Shown here: positions 6,613-12,289 of the stretch, piece after piece | Numbering within the stretch: the first letter of the stretch is position 1 | Layout of the letters: every line of letters begins with the position of its first letter | Assembly (NCBI GenBank): GCA_937896695.1 | Contig: CALBOT010000119.1 | Coordinates: forward strand, 1 to 12,289 | Reading direction: 5' to 3' | From: an uncultured Candidatus Nitrosopelagicus sp. | GTDB taxonomy: Archaea; Thermoproteota; Nitrososphaeria; Nitrososphaerales; Nitrosopumilaceae | Length of the DNA: 12,289 bases | Made by a program: the position numbers and the translations under genes | Notes under the pieces: model-generated | The model's database searches: none | What the model was told of the DNA's origin: nothing | Seen by the model: the letters and a program-made list of their open reading frames with translations, nothing else

Positions 6613-7146
6613 ATGAGTGAAAAAGGACTAGTGATTGTTTATACAGGAAATGGAAAAGGCAAAACTACTGCCGCATTAGGTATGGCATTAAGAGCAATCG
6701 GTTATGAACACAAAGTATGCATGTTACAATTCATCAAAGGTTCTTGGCATTATGGAGAAATGGATTCTTCAAAGAAATTGGAACCAAATTTTGAATTAAT
6801 TGCAGTGGGAAAAGGATTTGTTGGAATATTAGATGATAATAGTCCAAGAGAAGAACATGAGAAATATGCTGCAGAAGCAGTAAGAATTTGTAGAGAAAAA
6901 ATCTTTTCAGAGAAATATGATGTCATTATACTAGATGAAGTAAACTATGCAATAAATTTGGGATTGATAGAAGTACAAGAAATAATAAAAATAATCAAAG
7001 AGAAACCTTCGGAACTTGATCTTGTTTTAACAGGAAGAAATGTAAAAGATGAGATTGTAGAATTAGCAGATTTAGTTACAGAGATGAAGGAGATAAAACA
7101 TCCATTCAAATCAGGAATAAAGGCAAAGAAAGGAATTGATTTTTAA
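6613..7146 (+). CDS. cobO: Cob(I)yrinic acid a,c-diamide adenosyltransferase (CobO/BtuR family)
   Basis: This enzyme transfers the 5'-deoxyadenosyl group of ATP to Co(I) of cobyrinate diamide or later corrinoids, making the adenosyl form. The 177-residue product begins IVYTGNGKGKTTAALG, with the family P-loop at 12-19 (GNGKGKTT). It continues with MLQFIKGSW, the IILDEVNYAINLGL Walker-B-like segment, LVLTGRN and the closing EMKEIKHPFKSGIKAKKGIDF-type tail of CobA/CobO/BtuR proteins. I chose ATG at 6613 because the P-loop normally begins about ten residues in; a frame extended to a TTG at 6568 would add an unconserved leader. It diverges from cbiA, whose product is its natural substrate source. 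It stands 26 nt before aIF2-alpha and may be co-transcribed with it. It could also act in corrinoid salvage. Confidence 0.94.
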   Translation: MSEKGLVIVYTGNGKGKTTAALGMALRAIGYEHKVCMLQFIKGSWHYGEMDSSKKLEPNFELIAVGKGFVGILDDNSPREEHEKYAAEAVRICREKIFSEKYDVIILDEVNYAINLGLIEVQEIIKIIKEKPSELDLVLTGRNVKDEIVELADLVTEMKEIKHPFKSGIKAKKGIDF

Positions 7147-7157
7147 CCTTAGTGAAT

Positions 7158-7163
7158 GGAGAG
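7158..7163 (+). promoter_or_regulatory. Shine-Dalgarno site deciding the aIF2-alpha start
   Basis: GGAGAG lies 9 nt before the ATG at 7173. The alternative in-frame GTG at 7152 has no such site, so the shorter protein is preferred. Confidence 0.5.
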
Positions 7164-7172
7164 AAAATAGAA

Positions 7173-7973
7173 ATGGCATCAGATACACAAGAATTACCAG
7201 AAACTGGTGAAATTGTAATTGCGACAATTACAAAAATTAGTGATCATGGTGCTTACGTCACACTAGATGAATATAATAAAATTCAAGGATTCCTACATGT
7301 TTCAGAAATTGCTCCAGGTTGGGTACGTAAGGTAAACAAGTATGTTAGAGAAGGAGAGAAAAAAGTACTACTTGTAAAAAAAGTTGAAAGCGGTAGAAAA
7401 GAAATTGATTTGTCATTAAAACAAATTTCAAAAGACCAAAGAAAAAAGAAACTTCTTGATGTCAAGAGATTTGAAAAAGAACATGGAATCTTAAAAAATA
7501 TTCAAGAAAAAGCAAAACTTACCACAAAACAAATTGAAGAGCTAGAGGATAAATTTTTGTCAAAATATGATTCAGTTTATGATGCAATGTTGAATATTGC
7601 AATTAAAGGGAGTACAGAGATAGAAGATTTGAAATTACAAAAAAAGGTTATAACAACTATTGAAGATATTTGTTCAAAAATGAAACTTCCTTCAGTAGAG
7701 TTGAGAGGTATTTTAGAGATTTCAAATAACAAATCTAACGGAGTTGAACTAATACAAAAGACACTGTCTGATGCAGAAAATGTTGAAGATGCGAAAATAG
7801 CGATAACGTATTTGGGTGCACCAAAATATAGATTAAGTTTGGTTTCTCAAGATTTTAAAACTGCAGAAAAATCCTTGAAGCCTATTTTAGAAAAAATTGA
7901 GAAGAGTGTAAAAAAACAAAATGGAGTTTATAATTTTACTAGAGAAGAATCAATTAAAACTGGTGAAGGATAA
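7173..7973 (+). CDS. Translation initiation factor 2 subunit alpha (aIF2-alpha)
   Basis: This is the alpha subunit of the heterotrimeric factor that carries Met-tRNAi to the archaeal small ribosomal subunit. The 266-residue protein starts with an S1 RNA-binding domain at about 10-82 (GEIVIATITKISDHGAYV ... GFLHVSEIAPGWVRKV ... GRKEIDLSLKQI). A lysine-rich helical middle follows (about 85-170), then the alpha/beta C-terminal domain that contacts the gamma subunit. Length matches the family. The start at 7173 (MASDTQELPE) has a Shine-Dalgarno site; an in-frame GTG at 7152 would add seven residues. The stop shares one base with the nop10 start. In many archaea aIF2-alpha and nop10 follow the ribosomal protein genes L44e and S27e; here cobO stands upstream instead. 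Confidence 0.94.
   Translation: MASDTQELPETGEIVIATITKISDHGAYVTLDEYNKIQGFLHVSEIAPGWVRKVNKYVREGEKKVLLVKKVESGRKEIDLSLKQISKDQRKKKLLDVKRFEKEHGILKNIQEKAKLTTKQIEELEDKFLSKYDSVYDAMLNIAIKGSTEIEDLKLQKKVITTIEDICSKMKLPSVELRGILEISNNKSNGVELIQKTLSDAENVEDAKIAITYLGAPKYRLSLVSQDFKTAEKSLKPILEKIEKSVKKQNGVYNFTREESIKTGEG
7962..7966 (+). promoter_or_regulatory. Shine-Dalgarno site for nop10
   Basis: GGTGA lies 6 nt before the nop10 ATG, within the last codons of aIF2-alpha. It matches part of the archaeal Shine-Dalgarno sequence and supports coupled translation at the overlapping stop/start. Confidence 0.5.
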
Positions 7974-8125
7974 TGCGTTTTCAATTAAGAAAATGTACAG
8001 AATGTGGAAAATACACATTAAAAGAAATTTGTAAAAAATGTGATAAATCTACAAAAAGTGTACATCCTGCAAAATTTTCGCCTGATGACAAATATCTTAG
8101 ATACAGAATTGCAGAAAAAGAATAA
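7973..8125 (+). CDS. nop10: H/ACA ribonucleoprotein subunit Nop10
   Basis: A 50-residue protein. Nop10 is a core subunit of the H/ACA guide RNP, where it binds Cbf5 and helps position substrate RNA for pseudouridylation. A zinc ribbon is formed by Cys8, Cys11, Cys20 and Cys23 (RKCTECGKYTL and EICKKCDK). Then comes the conserved SVHPAKFSPDDKYLRYR segment, the linker and C-terminal helix of archaeal Nop10. The ATG overlaps the aIF2-alpha stop by one base (TAATG), and the aIF2-alpha/nop10 pairing is widespread in archaea, which strengthens the call. It ends 4 nt before the stop of the convergent aldo/keto reductase gene. Confidence 0.95.
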   Translation: MRFQLRKCTECGKYTLKEICKKCDKSTKSVHPAKFSPDDKYLRYRIAEKE

Positions 8126-8129
8126 AGAA

Positions 8130-9143
8130 TTATCTGTATTCTTCACCACAATCACCAATTGATTCAAAAAGATTGTTTGATTTTGACGTGATAGATTTTA
8201 TCTTTTCAATATCATCATTTTGTAATCGTAGTGAGAATGTTTTAGAATTTTGTTCAATGTGATTAGATAATCCTAATCTAGAACCAATTATTGTACCTGC
8301 AACTGTAGGTCTATCTAAAATAAAACGTGTTGCAACATTTGCAATTTGGACATTATGTTTTTTTGCAATCTCATCTAATGTGAAAAGTAATTCTTGAAAT
8401 AAGTTCCAACCTCCCCATGAATTAATCATGTTCATATATTTTTGAAGACTGTATGTATCAAGATCTGCTTGCGTAGGTTTTGGAACACCCAAATAATTTT
8501 CAGTTAGTAATCCACCAAGCAAAGTTCCATATGCCAAAATTTTCATATCATGGTTTTTACAAAATGACGCCATTTTGACATTAGGACGTTGATCAATTAT
8601 AGAATATTGAACCTGATTCGAGACTAATTGTATTCCATCATCAACCATTACCTGCATTCGCTCCGTATCAAAATTAGTTAATGCAAGATGAGAGATCTTT
8701 CCATTGTCACGAAGATTTGTGAGTTCATGTAATGCATCAATGTAATTTGCATCATTATAATCCCACCAATGAAATTGAATTACATCAATTACATCTACAT
8801 TCATTTTTTTCATAGATTGATCGATAGAATGCTCAACAATTGATCTAGTCATTGGCCCAGGATTTGGAACGAATTTTGTAAAGCCTTGAATTTTTTCTAG
8901 TTCATTCTTTCCTTTCTTTTTTTCTATTTCATTTCTAAAATCACCATAAAATGATTCAGCTGGTCCATAGATGTCAGCCATATCCCAAGTGTTGAATCCA
9001 TTTTCATTGTAATCTAACATTTGCGAGATAGCTGAATCATGATTGATTTCTCCATGTCCGCCAGCTACCTGCCACATTCCATTTAAAATTCTACATATTG
9101 AAAAATCAGGAGCCAGTTGAATTGTTTCAATTTCAGACAACAT
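8130..9143 (-). CDS. Aldo/keto reductase family oxidoreductase
   Basis: A 337-residue TIM-barrel NAD(P)H-dependent reductase. The catalytic tetrad can be placed at Asp54 and Tyr59 (TWDMADIYGPAE), Lys90 (GFTKF) and His125 (IQFHWWDY). The NGMWQVAGGHG N-terminal strand, the SNQVQYSIIDQR segment and the late GTIIGSR motif (NADP-phosphate loop) are typical. The C-terminal part is longer than in minimal AKRs. The substrate cannot be inferred; candidates include carbonyl detoxification or cofactor/aldehyde metabolism. The ATG at 9141-9143 has no Shine-Dalgarno site, but an A/T box about 22 nt upstream, inside the end of the preceding gene, fits a leaderless mRNA. It follows a 102-residue gene of unknown function by 22 nt and may be partly co-transcribed. 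Confidence 0.9.
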   Translation of the reverse strand: MLSEIETIQLAPDFSICRILNGMWQVAGGHGEINHDSAISQMLDYNENGFNTWDMADIYGPAESFYGDFRNEIEKKKGKNELEKIQGFTKFVPNPGPMTRSIVEHSIDQSMKKMNVDVIDVIQFHWWDYNDANYIDALHELTNLRDNGKISHLALTNFDTERMQVMVDDGIQLVSNQVQYSIIDQRPNVKMASFCKNHDMKILAYGTLLGGLLTENYLGVPKPTQADLDTYSLQKYMNMINSWGGWNLFQELLFTLDEIAKKHNVQIANVATRFILDRPTVAGTIIGSRLGLSNHIEQNSKTFSLRLQNDDIEKIKSITSKSNNLFESIGDCGEEYR

Positions 9144-9160
9144 GATTAGTTAGAATTAAG

Positions 9161-9168
9161 ATAATTTA
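9161..9168 (-). promoter_or_regulatory. Possible TATA element of the aldo/keto reductase gene
   Basis: TAAATTAT on the minus strand is centred about 22 nt before the ATG at 9143 and overlaps the last bases of the upstream gene. It fits a separate leaderless transcript. Confidence 0.35.
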
Positions 9169-9474
9169 GGATAATCGTTTCAATCCAGTTTCAATTGCAT
9201 TTTGCAATGCATCTCTATGTTCTTCAATTATGCCTCTAATCTCAAATGTATCGACATATCCACCAGCGGATGCTCGGGTAGATTTTAACAGATAATGTAG
9301 AGTAGCTTCTTCAATTTTGCCCACATAATATCCATAAAGAAAATCAAGCTCATTTTCACATTTCCAGACTTTTTTAATTTCCAAAAACGTTTCTTTGATT
9401 TCTAACGGAATTTCTTGTATTCTGCGCAATATGTAATCATTTAATGATTTTAAGGTAGAAGTATCTGTAATCAC
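9166..9474 (-). CDS. Hypothetical 102-residue helical protein
   Basis: I do not recognise this gene. The product looks soluble and mostly alpha-helical. It has an amphipathic N-terminal half (LNDYILRRIQEIPLEIKETFLEIKKVW), a single Cys near residue 39, an aromatic patch (DFLYGYYVGKIEEATLHYLL), a small SAGGYVDT loop and a charged C-terminal helix. There is no signal peptide, membrane segment or known catalytic motif. The start is GTG at 9472-9474; no in-frame ATG exists in the frame. It stands 22 nt upstream of the aldo/keto reductase gene on the same strand and is divergent from the helicase. Its codon use resembles the neighbours and the coding potential looks real (long helical, charged protein). 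It may be a lineage-specific protein. Confidence 0.7.
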   Translation of the reverse strand: MITDTSTLKSLNDYILRRIQEIPLEIKETFLEIKKVWKCENELDFLYGYYVGKIEEATLHYLLKSTRASAGGYVDTFEIRGIIEEHRDALQNAIETGLKRLS

Positions 9475-9519
9475 AGTCAGTATTATTTACAAACAGTTAA
9501 TCAAGATAGCTGAAATAGA

Positions 9520-9528
9520 TTTAACTTT
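9520..9528 (+). promoter_or_regulatory. Possible TATA element of the helicase gene
   Basis: TTTAACTTT is centred about 31 nt before the ATG at 9555, in the 80-bp divergent gap 9475-9554. The match is moderate; the nearer TTTATTTTATAA run (about 9542-9552) is too close to the ATG for a leaderless start. Confidence 0.3.
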
Positions 9529-9554
9529 AGTAATTTAGGAATTTATTTTATAAG

Positions 9555-11249
9555 ATGTCATCTCAAAGTACAATTCTTAACTCATTTCCAAAGGAGTTTA
9601 CACCAAGACCATTACAAGAAAAGCTCATAAAAGAAATTCAAGAGAAAATTAATGTAGGTGCTAAAGTTGTATTACTTTCAGCACCAACAGGTATTGGAAA
9701 ATCATTAATTGCAGCAAGTGTTGCAGGATATTTTGGAAGTTCATTTGTTGTTACCGCATCAAAACATCTTCAGGATCAATATACCAAAGACATGCCATGG
9801 TTCAAACCAAACAAAGGAATGCCAAATTTTGCATGTCATAAAATGATGGAAAAACATGGAATAGATCTTACAGAGACAGATTTTGCCATACAAAACAAAT
9901 GGACCTGTGACATGGGAACATGTTTTGATAAAAAAACAAAAAAAGAATGTAACTATAAACCAAAACTTTCTGATGTTGCAGAAGGAAAAATAAAAAAAGA
10001 TGATTGTTCATACTATTTACAAAAATATCAAAGTCTAGTCTCATCTCATTCAATATGGAACTATGCTTCATATTTTCAAATGATGAAATATCAAAAGGAA
10101 AAGTATGCGGAGTATCTTAATAAAAAAGTTGCAATTTTTGATGAAGCACATAGAATTGAAGATCAAATAATTCAGTTTGTCGGAATTGATATTTACGAAA
10201 GAAATCTCAATGAATGTAAAATTGATGTAGAAAATTATGATTTACAAGATATCGATGATGTTATGAAATTATCAGATGGTTTATCCGAATCATATGCAAG
10301 ACAAATTAGTGAATTAGAAGATAGTAGTGCGTTTGCCCAAAATCCTGATTACGAAGTAGTTCAGGCATTAGAAAACAAATACAAAAAATATGCCGAAGCA
10401 CGTTCCGAGATTTATTCAAATAAAGAAAATTTCATCTTAAACAAGCCATATTATGACGAAGGAGGAAAATTTAGATCATTATCAGTAAAACCACTTGATA
10501 TTTCAAAATATGTTAGTACGTTTTTTGATCATCCAGTTCAGATTTTCATGTCTGCCACCATAGACAAAGAAAGCTTTTGCGAAAATACTGGATTCAATCC
10601 AGGAATGGTAGAAATTGTTGACACACAAGTATCTCCCTTTCCAATGGAAAATAGAAAAGTAGAGTTTACAGATGTCAAACGTCTTAGTTATAGTTCAACT
10701 AGAGATGATGAACAATTAGTAATCAAAAAAATTAATGACATAATGACAAAATATAATGATAAGAAAGGATTGATTTTGACATCATCGAAATCAAGATGTT
10801 ATGAGATTTTAGAAAATCTTTCTGAAGAAAATAAAAAAAGAATTCGTATTTGTCACAGCTTCAATGCAGATGGAAAGACACAAGACCAAGTTGTACAAGA
10901 ACACGTAGACAGTGAAAATGGTGTTTTACTTTCATCATCATTATGGGAAGGAGTTGATCTAAAAGAAGACATGTCAAGATTTCAAATTATTGCTAAAGCA
11001 CCATATCCAATGTTATCTGAAACTAGAACAAAAATAAAAATGCAGAAATATCCATTGTGGTACAAAGCACAAGCAATAATGAAATTGTTACAAGGATTCG
11101 GAAGATCAATTAGAGATTATGGTGATTGGGCAGACACATATGTTCTTGATTCAGCAGCACATGAATTGCTCTTAATGAATAGAAAAATGGTGCCTCATGC
11201 ATATCATGATGTTATTTTTCCAAGTTCATTCAAAGAATTTTTGGGATAA
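9555..11249 (+). CDS. XPD/Rad3/DinG-type iron-sulfur DNA helicase (superfamily 2)
   Basis: A 564-residue ATP-dependent helicase, probably 5'-3', for DNA repair. Motifs occur in order: RPLQ (Q-motif-like, 18-21), Walker A APTGIGKS (43-50), an Fe-S region with Cys94, Cys118, Cys123, Cys132 and Cys151, DEAH (196-199), SATID (333-337), WEGVDL (464-469) and motif VI QGFGRSIRD (513-521). Cysteines between motif I and motif II are the mark of the XPD/FancJ/DinG group, where four hold a 4Fe-4S cluster; five candidates are present here. The roughly 130 residues between DEAH and SATID match the Arch domain. It is single-gene with its own promoter, divergent from an unknown gene, and abuts the nuclease-like gene tail-to-tail with no gap. 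Archaea can carry more than one such helicase, so I give no gene symbol. Confidence 0.92.
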   Translation: MSSQSTILNSFPKEFTPRPLQEKLIKEIQEKINVGAKVVLLSAPTGIGKSLIAASVAGYFGSSFVVTASKHLQDQYTKDMPWFKPNKGMPNFACHKMMEKHGIDLTETDFAIQNKWTCDMGTCFDKKTKKECNYKPKLSDVAEGKIKKDDCSYYLQKYQSLVSSHSIWNYASYFQMMKYQKEKYAEYLNKKVAIFDEAHRIEDQIIQFVGIDIYERNLNECKIDVENYDLQDIDDVMKLSDGLSESYARQISELEDSSAFAQNPDYEVVQALENKYKKYAEARSEIYSNKENFILNKPYYDEGGKFRSLSVKPLDISKYVSTFFDHPVQIFMSATIDKESFCENTGFNPGMVEIVDTQVSPFPMENRKVEFTDVKRLSYSSTRDDEQLVIKKINDIMTKYNDKKGLILTSSKSRCYEILENLSEENKKRIRICHSFNADGKTQDQVVQEHVDSENGVLLSSSLWEGVDLKEDMSRFQIIAKAPYPMLSETRTKIKMQKYPLWYKAQAIMKLLQGFGRSIRDYGDWADTYVLDSAAHELLLMNRKMVPHAYHDVIFPSSFKEFLG

Positions 11250-11729
11250 TTATTCACAACCATACTTCAGAGCCCAATCTAATCCACCAAACTCACTTCT
11301 ATCACAGAATCGAGGATCAAGTTCGCCATGATTATTTTCTACAAGTAATTCATTAAGCGATGTTTCACTACAAAATACAAGACCAACTTCTCTTCCAAAT
11401 GTTGGTTTTTGGCCTCGATCTAAAATAAAAACAGATTCACTTCCTGCGGGACATTGTGATTCTACAAATGCTTTGGACTCATTTCCACCGGGTTCGGTAC
11501 GTTCTGGTGCATTTACAAGTGCAAGTCTAATTCTAATTTCCTGACCCTCATCAGATAGAAATTTTACGGTATCACCATCAACTATCTGAGCAATAATTCC
11601 AGTAGTACAGATTTGTTCTTTACAATCTACTGAAGTATCAGGAGGAGTGATCGATATGGAATAAGCAACAATCCCAATACCTATTACAGAAACAAGCATC
11701 ATTGACATTGCCTTTAACAAATTACCCAT
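11250..11729 (-). CDS. Membrane-anchored or secreted staphylococcal-nuclease-like (TNase) protein
   Basis: A 159-residue protein with one N-terminal hydrophobic segment (about 8-27), a signal anchor or signal peptide, so the rest should lie outside the cytoplasm. The SNase fold is shown by IVDGDTVKF (Asp51, Asp53, Thr54), IRIRLALVNAPE (Arg68, Asn73, Ala74, Glu76) and FGREVGLVF (Arg113). Compared with staphylococcal nuclease, the two arginines, the catalytic Glu and the first Asp match, but the Ca-binding Asp40 is Asn73 and Thr41 is Ala74. Six cysteines (36, 41, 93, 120, 142, 158) suggest disulfides in an exported protein. It might be a nuclease of external DNA, or a binding protein if the altered site is inactive. 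The ATG at 11727-11729 lies about 24 nt from a TATA-like box shared with the divergent HD gene. The stop directly abuts the helicase stop. Confidence 0.85.
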   Translation of the reverse strand: MGNLLKAMSMMLVSVIGIGIVAYSISITPPDTSVDCKEQICTTGIIAQIVDGDTVKFLSDEGQEIRIRLALVNAPERTEPGGNESKAFVESQCPAGSESVFILDRGQKPTFGREVGLVFCSETSLNELLVENNHGELDPRFCDRSEFGGLDWALKYGCE

Positions 11730-11746
11730 GAACTACATATTCAGTG

Positions 11747-11757
11747 ATACAATATAG
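11747..11757. promoter_or_regulatory. Shared TATA-like element between nuclease-like and HD genes
   Basis: The two divergent ATGs (11729 minus, 11774 plus) are separated by 44 bp. ACAATATAG (11749-11757), read CTATATTGT on the other strand, lies about 22-24 nt from both start codons. One near-symmetric box could position TBP for both leaderless transcripts. Confidence 0.45.
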
Positions 11758-11773
11758 ATGATTTTTTAACATA

Positions 11774-12289
11774 ATGAATTTGAATAATATTATGCCAAAT
11801 ATTACCGATGCAAGAAACTTTGCTAAGAAGAAGCATACAGGTCAATTAAGAAAAAATGGAAAAACAACAACATTTTCTCATCTAAAAGATGTTGTAAAAA
11901 ATTTGAAAAAAATGAAGGTAACAAATGAAGATACTATTTGTGCCGGATGGTTACATGACACAATAGAAGATACAGATACTGATTTTGATTCTATAAAAGA
12001 TAGATTTGGTAAAAATGTGGCAGAAATTGTAGTATCAGTTACCAAAGATAATCGCTTACCAAAAAAACAAAGAGAAATAAAATATGCAAGAGATTTGAAA
12101 ACATCTAACACTAAAGCAAAACTGGTAAAAATTGCCGATATTTTAGCAAATGTGAATGATGCACCAAATGCAGAAAGAAATGCAAGATGGGAAAAACAAC
12201 AATTTGTAAAAAAATCAAAGTATTGGAGTTATGTTTCACAGGTTAAACCAGGTAAACTTGCAGAATTAACATGGGCAAAAAATGAATGG
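11774..12289 (+). CDS. RelA/SpoT-type HD-domain phosphohydrolase (MESH1-like), 3' end beyond the window
   Basis: The frame is open from ATG 11774 to the last base, giving 172 residues with no stop, so the gene continues outside. The pattern is that of the (p)ppGpp hydrolase HD domain: KKHTGQLRKNGK (residues 19-30, including His21 and Arg26), His36 in FSHLKDV, the HD pair His61-Asp62 followed by Glu65-Asp66 (LHDTIEDTDTDF), VSVTKDNR, and Asp122 in KIADILANVND. The metal-binding His/HD/Asp set is complete and the ED pair linked with hydrolysis is present. No synthetase domain appears in the visible part. The domain seems nearly complete, so the protein may be a small MESH1-type hydrolase of ppGpp or NADPH-like substrates. 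A second in-frame ATG at 11792 is possible; 11774 fits the upstream TATA spacing. The product is inferred from motifs only. Confidence 0.88.
   Translation, partial: MNLNNIMPNITDARNFAKKKHTGQLRKNGKTTTFSHLKDVVKNLKKMKVTNEDTICAGWLHDTIEDTDTDFDSIKDRFGKNVAEIVVSVTKDNRLPKKQREIKYARDLKTSNTKAKLVKIADILANVNDAPNAERNARWEKQQFVKKSKYWSYVSQVKPGKLAELTWAKNEW

Noticed and set aside
9868..10071. Open antisense frame inside the helicase, and a similar one at 11878-12111 in the HD gene
   Set aside because: Phe/Leu/Ser-rich translations arise from the reverse complement of Lys-rich coding sequence; no supporting signals.
9166..12289. Helicase, nuclease-like and HD nucleotide hydrolase genes read as a defence island
   Set aside because: They lie on alternating strands with separate promoters, each has a plausible housekeeping role, and there are no mobile-element or toxin features nearby.
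1..12289. tRNA, rRNA, CRISPR array, insertion sequence or phage attachment site
   Set aside because: No gap exceeds about 90 bp, no cloverleaf, direct-repeat array or transposase-like frame was seen on either strand.

Overview
The window is compact, A+T-rich archaeal chromosome. The information-processing genes are archaeal: translation initiation factor aIF2-alpha, the H/ACA snoRNP protein Nop10 and an XPD/Rad3-type iron-sulfur helicase. Proteins are rich in Lys, Ile and Asn, AGA is the main Arg codon, and TATA-like boxes lie about 22-28 nt upstream of many start codons, which suggests leaderless transcripts. With an early-cobalt cobalamin pathway, this points to a marine ammonia-oxidising Nitrososphaerota (Thaumarchaeota), Nitrosopumilus/Nitrosarchaeum-like. 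The lineage is inferred from gene content, not from a search.

Layout. Positions 1-267 hold the 3' end of a bacterial-type metK (S-adenosylmethionine synthetase). It overlaps tail-to-tail with an SDR-family oxidoreductase gene on the minus strand (256-1071). That gene diverges from a small tail-anchored J-domain protein (1117-1590). Next is a plus-strand cobalamin operon, cbiD-cbiG-cbiX-cbiC (1626-5187). It meets cbiA (5184-6527, minus strand, TTG start) tail-to-tail. cbiA diverges from a cobO-aIF2-alpha-nop10 cluster (6613-8125). A minus-strand pair follows: an unrecognised 102-residue gene (9166-9474) and an aldo/keto reductase (8130-9143). Then come an Fe-S helicase (9555-11249), a membrane-anchored nuclease-fold protein (11250-11729, minus strand) and the start of a RelA/SpoT-type HD hydrolase that runs off the window at 12289.

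How the genes work together. Six genes belong to corrin-ring synthesis. CbiX inserts cobalt, CbiG opens the ring lactone, CbiD methylates C1 with SAM, CbiC moves a methyl group to give cobyrinate, CbiA amidates the a and c side chains, and CobO adenosylates the cobalt. MetK supplies the SAM that the corrin methylations consume. Other steps (cbiL, cbiH, cbiF, cbiT/E, a precorrin-6A reductase, cbiP, cbiB and the loop-assembly genes) are not in the window.

The window has no mobile elements, CRISPR arrays, rRNA or tRNA genes that I can see, and no gene-free stretch longer than about 90 bases. The most notable points are: a two-domain CbiX in which only the C-terminal half keeps its metal-binding histidines; two divergent promoters of 44-45 bp whose A/T elements could serve both directions; tail-to-tail junctions with almost no spacer; a J-domain protein anchored by its C-terminus; and a nuclease-like protein with an altered metal site and six cysteines. 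I see no clear sign of a wholly new multi-gene system.
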